Below are positions 1 to 5,450 of a stretch of DNA of 5,624 nt, piece by piece (positions within the stretch are counted from its first letter, which is position 1; every line of letters begins with the position of its first letter). A program made the translations under genes and the position numbers. This DNA is from an uncultured Actinoplanes sp. (GTDB taxonomy: Bacteria > Actinomycetota > Actinomycetes > Mycobacteriales > Micromonosporaceae): NCBI GenBank assembly GCA_934667465.1, contig CAKUMG010000446.1:1-5624 (forward strand), read 5' to 3'. Below the pieces are notes generated by a model, which was not told the origin of the DNA, made no database searches, and saw nothing but the letters and a program-made list of their open reading frames with translations.

Positions 1-1
1 G

Positions 2-646
2 ATCGACCCCGGCCAGCCGGTCGAGGTGGACGCCGCCACCGGCGAGTTCCTCTACTGGTCGTTCGCGGCGGAGGCCGGGCAGCGCCCCGACGTCACCGCC
101 ACGGTGACCCTGCCCCCGGCCGCGGACCGCACCGGCGCCCAGTCCTGGACCGTCGAGGTCTTCGACGGCCTGCGCCGCCGCCAGGCCTGCGTGGCGGGGG
201 AGCAGAGCCCGGTCGCCGCGACCGCCGACACGTCGCTCGCCCTGCGCTGCCAACTGCGACAGGTACGCTCCTGGGCCGAGCCGCAGGACGGCGACCCGCT
301 TCCGGGCACGTACTACGTGCGGCTCTCCAGCACCCGCCTGCCCGACCGCGACCTCGGCCTGCCCATCGACGTGGAACTGGGCCTCGCCGCCCCGCGCGGG
401 GACACGGGCGCGGACCAGGGCGTCCTCGCCGCGCCCCTGGTCCCGGAGAATCGGCCCGGCCAGGTCGGCACCGCCGTCACCACCGACCCGTCCGCCGAAC
501 CGGTCGCGGCCGGGGAGGACGGGGACGGGTGGTTGCCGGCGTTCTCGTCGCGCTGGTTCTGGACCGCGGGCGGCGGCGTCCTGGCCGCGATCACCGGCCT
601 GGTCGGCTTCTCGCTGACCCGTCGCAGGCGGCCCCGCACCGCCTGA
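2..646 (+). CDS. C-terminal part of a membrane-anchored extracytoplasmic protein (5' truncated)
   Basis: The reading frame is open from base 2 at the window edge to the TGA at 644-646, so the true start lies upstream; the GTG at 26 is probably internal. The 214 visible residues are rich in beta-forming and Pro/Gly/Asp stretches. The segment GTYYVRLSS resembles the strands of secreted beta-sandwich domains (pre-peptidase C-terminal-like), but I cannot name a family. Two cysteines, in QACVAG and LRCQL, lie about 30 residues apart and could form a disulfide outside the cell. After a disordered Pro/Asp/Gly linker comes a hydrophobic segment of about 22 residues (WFWTAGGGVLAAITGLVGF), then the tail TRRRRPRTA. 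This is the arrangement of a type I protein with its bulk outside and a short basic tail inside. The gene converges on the F420-reductase-like gene, with a hairpin between them. The function is unknown. Confidence 0.85.
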   Translation: MDPGQPVEVDAATGEFLYWSFAAEAGQRPDVTATVTLPPAADRTGAQSWTVEVFDGLRRRQACVAGEQSPVAATADTSLALRCQLRQVRSWAEPQDGDPLPGTYYVRLSSTRLPDRDLGLPIDVELGLAAPRGDTGADQGVLAAPLVPENRPGQVGTAVTTDPSAEPVAAGEDGDGWLPAFSSRWFWTAGGGVLAAITGLVGFSLTRRRRPRTA

Positions 647-661
647 CCGGGTTTTCGAACT

Positions 662-693
662 CTGGCCGCCACCGGTGTCCCGGTGGCGGCCAG
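662..693. terminator. Perfect 14-bp hairpin between convergent genes, likely bidirectional terminator
   Basis: The arm CTGGCCGCCACCGG (662-675) is exactly complementary to CCGGTGGCGGCCAG (680-693) around the loop TGTC. The hairpin starts 15 bases after the stop of the plus-strand membrane protein gene and lies about 40 bases past the stop of the minus-strand reductase gene, so it can serve both. Neither side has a T-run directly after the stem. Hairpins without a U tract are common at gene ends in high-GC actinobacteria, so this is the likeliest reading. Confidence 0.8.
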
Positions 694-733
694 CGATGTT
701 GGTACGCGAATTGTGCGGTGAACGCGCGAACGG

Positions 734-1339
734 TCAGATCGCCTTGAGCGGGCCGTCCGCGCTGTGCAGTGCCTCTGCCAGGACCGCGGTGGCGTCCTTG
801 ATGTCGACCTCGCACGCCTGCAGCGGCCCGGTCTCGGTGATCCAGGCGTGATCGGCCCCGCCCGCGTACATGGGAGCCAGCCCGAGATCACGGACCAGCT
901 TCGACGCGGTGCGCCGGGCGTCGGGCCAGTCGGTGCACAGGAACTCGGTGAGCAGCGGGTCGTGCCCGCGCCGCGCATCGAGGACCCCCACCGGCAGGGT
1001 GTTGAACGCCTTGACCCAGTGTGCCTCGGGCGACCAGTCGGCCAGCTGCGCGAGCCCGCTGCCCTCGACCGGCCAGGCGGGGTTCGTGGCGTCCAGGACG
1101 GGCTTGCCCTTGAGCGCGGGCCGGGCCTGGTCGAGGGCGTCGTGGGCGAGGTCCCAGTCGGGCGCGAAGAGAATCGCGTCGCCGAAGTACGCCGCCTGGC
1201 GCACACTGACCGGCCGCAGATCGGCACCGACGTCCGCCGGGTCGATCGTGCCGGTGACCACGTGGTGGCCGGCCTGCTTCCACCACCGGGCGAGCGCGCC
1301 ACCGATCTCGTCGTGACCTGCGATGACTCCGATCCGCAT
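734..1339 (-). CDS. F420-reductase-like NAD(P)-binding Rossmann protein
   Basis: The 201-residue product begins MRIGVIAGHDEIGGALA. It has the order of elements seen in the NADPH:F420 oxidoreductase (Fno)/NADP oxidoreductase coenzyme F420-dependent family: an N-terminal nucleotide-binding beta-alpha-beta unit, KGKPVLDATNP near residues 77-87, and the signature VKAFNTLP at 109-116, followed by a small alpha/beta C-terminus. Known members transfer hydride between NADP(H) and F420, or are ferric or quinone reductase relatives. Two points are odd. The dinucleotide loop reads AGHDEIGG instead of GAGxIGG, and the second strand ends TGTIDP (29-34), where family members usually carry Ser-Arg for the NADP phosphate. 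Cofactor preference is therefore uncertain. The start is uncertain too: ATG at 1339 fits the family start but has GGGGG only one base upstream, whereas an in-frame GTG at 1360 has GGAAG five bases upstream and would add seven residues. The gene lies about 160 bases downstream of the cyclase gene, after a tandem repeat. Confidence 0.85.
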   Translation of the reverse strand: MRIGVIAGHDEIGGALARWWKQAGHHVVTGTIDPADVGADLRPVSVRQAAYFGDAILFAPDWDLAHDALDQARPALKGKPVLDATNPAWPVEGSGLAQLADWSPEAHWVKAFNTLPVGVLDARRGHDPLLTEFLCTDWPDARRTASKLVRDLGLAPMYAGGADHAWITETGPLQACEVDIKDATAVLAEALHSADGPLKAI

Positions 1340-1409
1340 GCCCCCAGCTTGCCGGACCACGCCTGCTTCCGGCGCCGATTCCCCAGATCCGCCGAACGGC
1401 CGACCCCGC

Positions 1410-1474
1410 TCCGCCGTCCGAGCCGGCCCAGTTCCGCCGTCCGAGCCGGCCCAGTTCCGCCGTCCGAGCCGGCC
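1410..1474. repeat. 23-bp tandem direct repeat, about 2.8 copies
   Basis: Near-identical units start at 1411, 1434 and 1457, an exact period of 23. Each begins CCGCCGTCCGAGCCGGCC; the first two continue with CAGTT and the third is cut off after 18 bases. A decayed copy with one base missing may precede them from 1389 (CCGCCGAACGGCCG). The units contain the palindrome GCCGGC. The array fills most of the gap between the cyclase stop and the reductase start. No unique spacers separate the units, so this is not a CRISPR array. Confidence 0.9.
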
Positions 1475-1498
1475 CCGGCGGGCGCGGGTGGACGGCGG
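1457..1498 (-). terminator. Hairpin immediately after the cyclase stop codon, possible terminator or attenuator
   Basis: GGACGGCGG at 1490-1498, one base beyond the TGA on the minus strand, is exactly complementary to CCGCCGTCC at 1457-1465, the start of the third tandem-repeat unit. The 24-base loop contains a further small hairpin (GCCG/CGGC within 1468-1479). There is no T-run after the stem. The stem could end the cyclase transcript or reduce read-through into the reductase gene. The same anchor could also pair with the repeat units at 1434 and 1411. Confidence 0.45.
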
Positions 1499-1499
1499 C

Positions 1500-3089
1500 T
1501 CAGGCCGCAGTGGCGAGGCGGTTGCGCCCCGCGCGCTTGGCGGCGTACAGGTTCGCGTCGGCCCGGTCGTACAGCTCGTGCCCCGCCTCGCCCGGCCGGC
1601 ACCCGGCCAGCCCCATGCTCACCGTCACCCGCAGCCCGGGCGCGATCGCCGACCAGTCCCGGGCGAGGATCACCTGCCGGACCCGCTCGGCGATCCGGCG
1701 CGCCTCGGCCAAGCCCGCGGTCAGGAACATCGCGAACTCGTCGCCGCCGAAGCGGATCGCCACGTCGTCGCGGCGGCAGTGCGCGCGCAGGACGGCGGCG
1801 ACCTCGGCGAGGACGCGGTCACCCACGCTGTGCGAGTAGGCGTCGTTGATCGTCTTGAAGTTGTCGAGGTCGATCAGGAGCAGCGTGCCGGTGCCCGCGA
1901 CGTCGGCCATCCGGCGGTCGAAGAGGCGGCGGTTGCCGAGCCCGGTGAGCGCGTCCGCGTCCGCCGCGCGGTCCGCGCTGTGCCGGGCGTCCTCGAGCTC
2001 GATCCGGCGGTACGCCTGCTGCAGCATCGTGCGCCGGTCGAGCCGCAGCTTCCACAGCATCCGTACGTGGGTGTGCAGGGCCTCGAACATGGTGCTGGTG
2101 ATCTCGCCGGGCAGTTCGAGCGCGGCGGTCACCGCGAGCTCGTACTGGAAGATCAGGGTCTGGGTGGGCAGCAGGGTGAGCTCGTTGGCGGCGAGGAACT
2201 CCCGGCGGGCGCCGCGCAGGTCGCCGGTGCCGCGCAGCACGACGCCGTGCGCCAGGTGCAGCAGCCGGGTCTCGTGGCGCTGTCCGGCCTGCCGCATCGC
2301 GAGCAGGTTCTTGTCGACGAGCTCCTGCGCGTCGGCCCAGCGGCCCTGCTTGGCCCAGGCGACCGCGAGCAGCGCCTCGGCAAGCGGCGCCTCCGGGATC
2401 TCCCCGGCGCGCGGCGAGCCGGCGGGTCCGTGCCCGGTCCAGTGACAGAGCAGCGCCACCGCCTTGCCGATCGTGGCGGCGGAGTCCTCGGGCCGCTGCA
2501 CGTGCTCGAGCCGCAACGCCCACTCCAGCAGCAGCTCGGCATACTCGATCTCGGCCGCCGACCGGTACAGGTCGTCGGGGTTCTCGAACGCCGCGATGGC
2601 CTGCAGCATCGCCGTCTCGGCCAGCTCGAACAGCTCGGCGAGACGCGCGGCGTCGGCCAGCGACGCCATCGCGGAGAAGTAGCGCAGGCTCTTGCGCGGC
2701 ACGATGTCGAGCATCGCCATGGCCCGCGCGACGTGGTGCAGACCCTCGTCCATCCGGCCGACCTGGATGAGCATCCGGGCGGTGTCGGCCAAGATCTTGG
2801 CATCGGTGGTACGGGGTCCCGTGGCGGGCCCGGTGTCGGCAACCAGCTCCTCACCGATGGCGAGCGCCTCGTCGGGGCGGCCGAGCGAGCTCAGCGCGTA
2901 CATCCGGCCCAGCCGGCTGACCCGCAGCGTGCGCTCGTCGCCGAGGATCGCCAGGACCGCCTCGGCCTCGTCCGCGGCGACGAGGGTCTCGCTGTGCAGG
3001 CCGCGGATGGTCAGGTCGTGCACGCGCAGGCCGAGGCTCGCCCACGCGCCGTAGGGCGAGACGACCGCGGGCAACATGTCATGCGCCAC
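1500..3089 (-). CDS. Diguanylate cyclase (GGDEF domain) with N-terminal TPR-like helical repeats
   Basis: The 529-residue product should condense two GTP into cyclic di-GMP. Residues about 1-320 are all-helical, with repeated TPR-like hairpins near 53-84, 96-128, 138-168, 178-215, 236-266 and 272-305 (motifs such as ALSSLGRPDEAL and WAKQGRWADAQEL). A charged helix at about 330-375 leads into a GGDEF domain at 376-529. The domain has DALTGLGNRR; the metal ligand Asp407 in LIDLDNFKTIND; the active-site loop FGGDEF at 447-452; and ADANLYAAKRAGRNR near the end. RRDD at 439-442 sits five residues before GGDEF, which is the RxxD inhibitory site for product feedback. There is no signal peptide or membrane helix, so it is cytoplasmic and probably senses through the repeats. 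The GTG start at 3089 has GGGGGTGG four bases upstream; ATG at 3077 (residue 5) is an alternative, preceded by GGTGG. No EAL domain is fused. The catalytic call is secure; the input signal is unknown. Confidence 0.93.
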   Translation of the reverse strand: MAHDMLPAVVSPYGAWASLGLRVHDLTIRGLHSETLVAADEAEAVLAILGDERTLRVSRLGRMYALSSLGRPDEALAIGEELVADTGPATGPRTTDAKILADTARMLIQVGRMDEGLHHVARAMAMLDIVPRKSLRYFSAMASLADAARLAELFELAETAMLQAIAAFENPDDLYRSAAEIEYAELLLEWALRLEHVQRPEDSAATIGKAVALLCHWTGHGPAGSPRAGEIPEAPLAEALLAVAWAKQGRWADAQELVDKNLLAMRQAGQRHETRLLHLAHGVVLRGTGDLRGARREFLAANELTLLPTQTLIFQYELAVTAALELPGEITSTMFEALHTHVRMLWKLRLDRRTMLQQAYRRIELEDARHSADRAADADALTGLGNRRLFDRRMADVAGTGTLLLIDLDNFKTINDAYSHSVGDRVLAEVAAVLRAHCRRDDVAIRFGGDEFAMFLTAGLAEARRIAERVRQVILARDWSAIAPGLRVTVSMGLAGCRPGEAGHELYDRADANLYAAKRAGRNRLATAA

Positions 3090-3104
3090 CGCGCCACCCC
3101 CGTC

Positions 3105-3152
3105 CCGTCCCGGTCAGTGCCCTCGGCCGGAAATTCGGCCGGTCCGGGACGG
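3105..3152 (-). promoter_or_regulatory. Nested inverted repeat in the leader of the cyclase gene
   Basis: The outer arms CCGTCCCGG (3105-3113) and CCGGGACGG (3144-3152) are perfectly complementary. They enclose a second hairpin, CGGCCG (3124-3129) and CGGCCG (3136-3141), with loop GAAATT. In the minus-strand transcript the last arm ends three bases before the GGGGGTGG ribosome binding site. The fold could influence translation or early transcription of the cyclase gene, act as an operator, or serve as a second terminator for the upstream LLM pair. Confidence 0.45.
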
Positions 3153-3169
3153 AGGTGAGGGTAACGGCA

Positions 3170-3210
3170 TGATCGATCGGTAGGCGCTCCGCCCCGCCCC
3201 GTGTCGATCA
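3170..3210. promoter_or_regulatory. 7-bp dyad TGATCGA / TCGATCA upstream of the cyclase gene
   Basis: TGATCGA at 3170-3176 is the reverse complement of TCGATCA at 3204-3210, with 27 bases between. The dyad lies 80-120 bases upstream of the cyclase start, where a promoter would be expected. A weak minus-strand -10-like TACCCT (3158-3163) lies between it and the gene, without a convincing -35. It could be an operator, but short dyads arise by chance. Confidence 0.25.
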
Positions 3211-3219
3211 CGGTTTCGC

Positions 3220-3239
3220 AAAGGCCGGATCCCCCGGCC
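3220..3239 (-). terminator. Candidate terminator of the LLM1-LLM2 operon
   Basis: On the minus strand, GGCCGG (3239-3234) pairs with CCGGCC (3228-3223) around the five-base loop GGGAT, followed directly by TTT (3222-3220). It lies about 45 bases beyond the LLM2 stop codon, in the right orientation. The stem is short and the T-run only three bases, so termination may be partial and some read-through into the cyclase gene is possible. Confidence 0.4.
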
Positions 3240-3283
3240 CGCCGCACCGCCGTGACCCGGGCCGGCCGGTGTCTGCGGGGGTG

Positions 3284-4306
3284 TCAGGCGGCGGGCTGCC
3301 ACCCCAGGGCCGGGCCGAGCCGGGTCGCGAGGTCGGTCAGGATCTGCACGTAGTCGGCGTGCTCGAAGCTGAACGGCAGTGCGAAGGCCACCTCGTCGAT
3401 CTCGCGGAACGCCGCGTGCGCGTACAGCTGCTCGGCGATCTGCTCCGACGTGCCGATCAGGTCGGGTGCGAACATCATGCGGCGCGGGCCGTGCGGGGTG
3501 GCCGTGCGGGGGAGACGCTTCTCGACGTACGCCGCATAGCGCGCACGCTGCTCGTCCGTCGCACCGTCGGTCGGGATGACGACGAGCCCCTGCGACACGC
3601 GGGCGCGCTCGCCGTCGGGGTGGGCGGCGCGGAAGGCCCGTACGTGCGACAGCTGGGTCTCGGCGAAGTCCTCCGACTCCTCGGCGAAGACCACGCTGCT
3701 GGAGAGGAAGTTCGTCCGGTGCTCGCCGGCCCAGGTCGCCGAGCGCAGGCTGCCGCCGCCGTACCAGATCCGGTCGCGCAGCCCGGCCGCGTGCGGCTCG
3801 ATCCGCTCCGAGAACACCTCGACGACGCCCTGCGCGCCGCTGAGGTCGCTGGCCTTCTCCCCGGCGACGAAGTCCAGGAACCGTTCCACCCGCCGGTAGC
3901 TGAAGTCCTCGGCGTCCGCGGTGTCCGGATAGAGCGCTTCCTGGACGTGCTCCCAGTTCATCGGCGGCCCGACGCTGATGCCCGGGTTGAACCGCCCGCC
4001 GGAGAGCACGTCGACCGTGGCGAAGTCCTCGGCCAGGCGCAGCGGGTTCTCCCAGCCCAGCGGGGTGACGGCGGTGCCCAGCTCGATGCGGCTGGTGCGC
4101 TGCGTGGCCGCGGCAAGTACCGCCACCGGCGACGAGATCCCGTACTGCAGGTGGCGGTGGCGCACCCAGGCACTGTCGAAACCGAGCCGCTCGCCGAGCT
4201 GAATGATCTCGAGGGTCGACTCGTGGCCGGCGCGCGGCTCGTCCCGGTCGAACAGCCCGATCGTCAGGAAGCCCAGTTTCCGGAGTGGTTCGCTAGGAAT
4301 TGGCAC
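3284..4306 (-). CDS. Luciferase-like flavin-dependent oxidoreductase LLM2
   Basis: The 340-residue product has the TIM-barrel signatures of the bacterial luciferase-like superfamily: LGFLTIGLF at 11-19, LGFDSAWVRHRH at 41-52, RTSRIELGTAV at 70-80, ENPLRLAE at 86-93, VLSGGRFNPGISVGPP at 100-115, LRDRIWYGGGS at 176-186 and the C-terminal ALGWQPAA. Members oxidise organic substrates with reduced FMN and O2 or transfer hydride with F420; which of the two cannot be told here. It is closely similar in layout and length to LLM1 and lies 18 bases downstream of it, so the two are co-transcribed. Where LLM1 has VHH, this protein has HRH (50-52), so the first histidine of the pair is replaced by Arg. 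The only standard start in reach is GTG at 4306. It sits inside the sequence AGAGGTG with no separate good ribosome binding site, suggesting translation coupled to LLM1. The substrate is unknown. Confidence 0.93.
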   Translation of the reverse strand: MPIPSEPLRKLGFLTIGLFDRDEPRAGHESTLEIIQLGERLGFDSAWVRHRHLQYGISSPVAVLAAATQRTSRIELGTAVTPLGWENPLRLAEDFATVDVLSGGRFNPGISVGPPMNWEHVQEALYPDTADAEDFSYRRVERFLDFVAGEKASDLSGAQGVVEVFSERIEPHAAGLRDRIWYGGGSLRSATWAGEHRTNFLSSSVVFAEESEDFAETQLSHVRAFRAAHPDGERARVSQGLVVIPTDGATDEQRARYAAYVEKRLPRTATPHGPRRMMFAPDLIGTSEQIAEQLYAHAAFREIDEVAFALPFSFEHADYVQILTDLATRLGPALGWQPAA

Positions 4307-4324
4307 CTCTGCGATTCTGCCGGG

Positions 4325-5347
4325 TCAGGCCGGGGCTTGCCAGCCGATGGCCGGGGCGATGTGCTTGGTGATCGTCTCGAGGATGCGCGCGTTGTAGGCG
4401 ACCCCCAGCTGGTTCGGCACGGTGAAGAGCACGTAGTCGGCCGCCCGCACCGCCGCGTCGCCGGCGAGCTCGGCGGCGATCGCGTCGGGCGCACCCGCGT
4501 ACGTCCGGCCGAAGCGTGACCGGACCCCCTCCAGCAGCCCGACCTGGTCCTCCTGCTCCTGGTTGCCGAAGTAGACGCGGTCGATGTCCTCGGTGATCGG
4601 CAGCACGCTGCGCGACACGGAGACGAGCGGCTCGCGGTCGTGGCCGGCCTCCTGCCACGCCTGCCGGTAGAGCGCGATCTGCTCGGCCTGCAGCCGGTCG
4701 AACGGCACGCCGGTGTCCTCGCTGAGCAGCGTCGAGCTCTGCAGGTTGACGCCCAGCGCGGCGGCCCACTGCGCCGTGGCCCGGGTGCCGGCGCCCCACC
4801 AGATCCGGTCGCGCAGGCCGGGGGACTGGGGGGTGATCGCGAGCCCGCCGCTGACGCCGGTGCGCGCGGGGTCGGTACGCGCGACGGCGGCCCCGCCGAT
4901 CGCGGCCAGGAAGATCTCGGTCTTGCGGCGCGCGTCGTCGGCGGCCGTCTGCCCCTCGGCGGGCACGTAGCCGAACGACTCGGCACCGCGCAGCACGGTC
5001 TCGGGGGATCCCCGGCTCACGCCGAGCTGGAGCCGCCCACCGCTGATGAGGTCGGTCGCGCCCGCCTCCTCCGCCATGTAGAGCGGGTTCTCGTAGCGCA
5101 TGTCGATGACCCCGGTGCCGACGTCGATCCGCCGGGTCCGCGCGGCCATGGCGGCCAGCAGCGGGAACGGCGAGGCCAGCTGCCGCTCGAAGTGGTGCAC
5201 GCGGACGAACGCGCCGTCGACCCCGAGTTCGTCGGCGGCCTGCGCCAGCTCGATGGTCTGCAGCAGCGCGTCGGCGGCGCTGCGCGTCTGCGAGCCGGCG
5301 GCGTTGCGCCAGTGCCCGAACGACAGGAACCCGATCTTCTTCGTCAC
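4325..5347 (-). CDS. Luciferase-like flavin-dependent oxidoreductase LLM1
   Basis: The product is a 340-residue luciferase-like monooxygenase family protein. Visible signatures are MTKKIGFLSFGHW at the N-terminus, GVDGAFVRVHHF at 42-53 (luciferase-type His-His at 51-52), RTRRIDVGTGVIDMRYENPL across 70-89, LISGGRLQLGVSRGSPE at 100-116 (a flavin-phosphate-binding region in the family), LRDRIWWGAGT at 178-188, LQSSTL at 202-207 and the C-terminal PNQLGVAYNA with AIGWQ. It is probably a cytoplasmic monooxygenase or reductase using FMNH2 or F420; the substrate cannot be read. I chose GTG at 5347 because homologs start M(T/P)K-IGFLSFGHW and GGGGG lies four bases upstream. An in-frame ATG at 5380 would add 11 Gly/Ala/Val-rich residues with no family match. 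It is first in a two-gene operon with LLM2 and is transcribed away from the secreted-protein gene at 5451. Confidence 0.94.
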   Translation of the reverse strand: MTKKIGFLSFGHWRNAAGSQTRSAADALLQTIELAQAADELGVDGAFVRVHHFERQLASPFPLLAAMAARTRRIDVGTGVIDMRYENPLYMAEEAGATDLISGGRLQLGVSRGSPETVLRGAESFGYVPAEGQTAADDARRKTEIFLAAIGGAAVARTDPARTGVSGGLAITPQSPGLRDRIWWGAGTRATAQWAAALGVNLQSSTLLSEDTGVPFDRLQAEQIALYRQAWQEAGHDREPLVSVSRSVLPITEDIDRVYFGNQEQEDQVGLLEGVRSRFGRTYAGAPDAIAAELAGDAAVRAADYVLFTVPNQLGVAYNARILETITKHIAPAIGWQAPA

Positions 5348-5410
5348 GACGCCCCCAACGGCTCCGGCCCCGCCCGGCATTCCCCGCTGTGTCGCAGGTC
5401 CCGCGGGCTC

Positions 5411-5436
5411 ACTAGTCCTCAGCCTAGCCTCCTAGG
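5411..5436. promoter_or_regulatory. Divergent promoter region with three CTAG motifs
   Basis: The 103-base gap between LLM1 and the secreted-protein gene has its most AT-rich part here. CTAG occurs at 5412-5415 (inside the palindrome ACTAGT), 5424-5427 and 5432-5435 (inside the palindrome CCTAGG). TAGCCT at 5425-5430 on the plus strand, and TAGGCT overlapping it on the minus strand, fit a TANNNT -10 pattern, but neither has a convincing -35. The region probably holds both promoters and perhaps an operator. Confidence 0.4.
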
Positions 5437-5450
5437 ACAACGAAGAGCGA

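Noticed and set aside
1410..1474. CRISPR array
   Set aside because: The repeats are directly adjacent, without unique spacers, and no cas genes are present.
313..1602. A 429-codon minus-strand open frame overlapping three genes
   Set aside because: It is composed mainly of Arg/Pro/Ser/Thr and crosses a terminator hairpin, the reductase gene in another frame and the repeat array; it is a shadow frame.
1323..3158. A 611-codon open frame on the plus strand opposite the cyclase gene
   Set aside because: It is longer than the cyclase itself but has no family motifs, is dominated by Arg/Gly/Val/Leu/Gln low-complexity sequence and covers the tandem repeats. The opposite strand carries an intact GGDEF domain, so this is a GC-driven shadow.
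3011..3247. A 78-codon minus-strand frame upstream of the cyclase start
   Set aside because: It overlaps the cyclase start in another frame, has no supporting ribosome binding site that I can see, and crosses the nested hairpin; composition is shadow-like.
3269..4519. A 416-codon plus-strand open frame opposite LLM2
   Set aside because: It spans the LLM1/LLM2 gene junction and lacks recognisable motifs, while the minus strand encodes clear luciferase-like signatures.
5348..5380. N-terminal extension of LLM1 from ATG 5380
   Set aside because: The added 11 residues are Gly/Ala/Val filler absent from the family start MxKxIGFLSFGHW, and the ATG lacks a properly spaced ribosome binding site.
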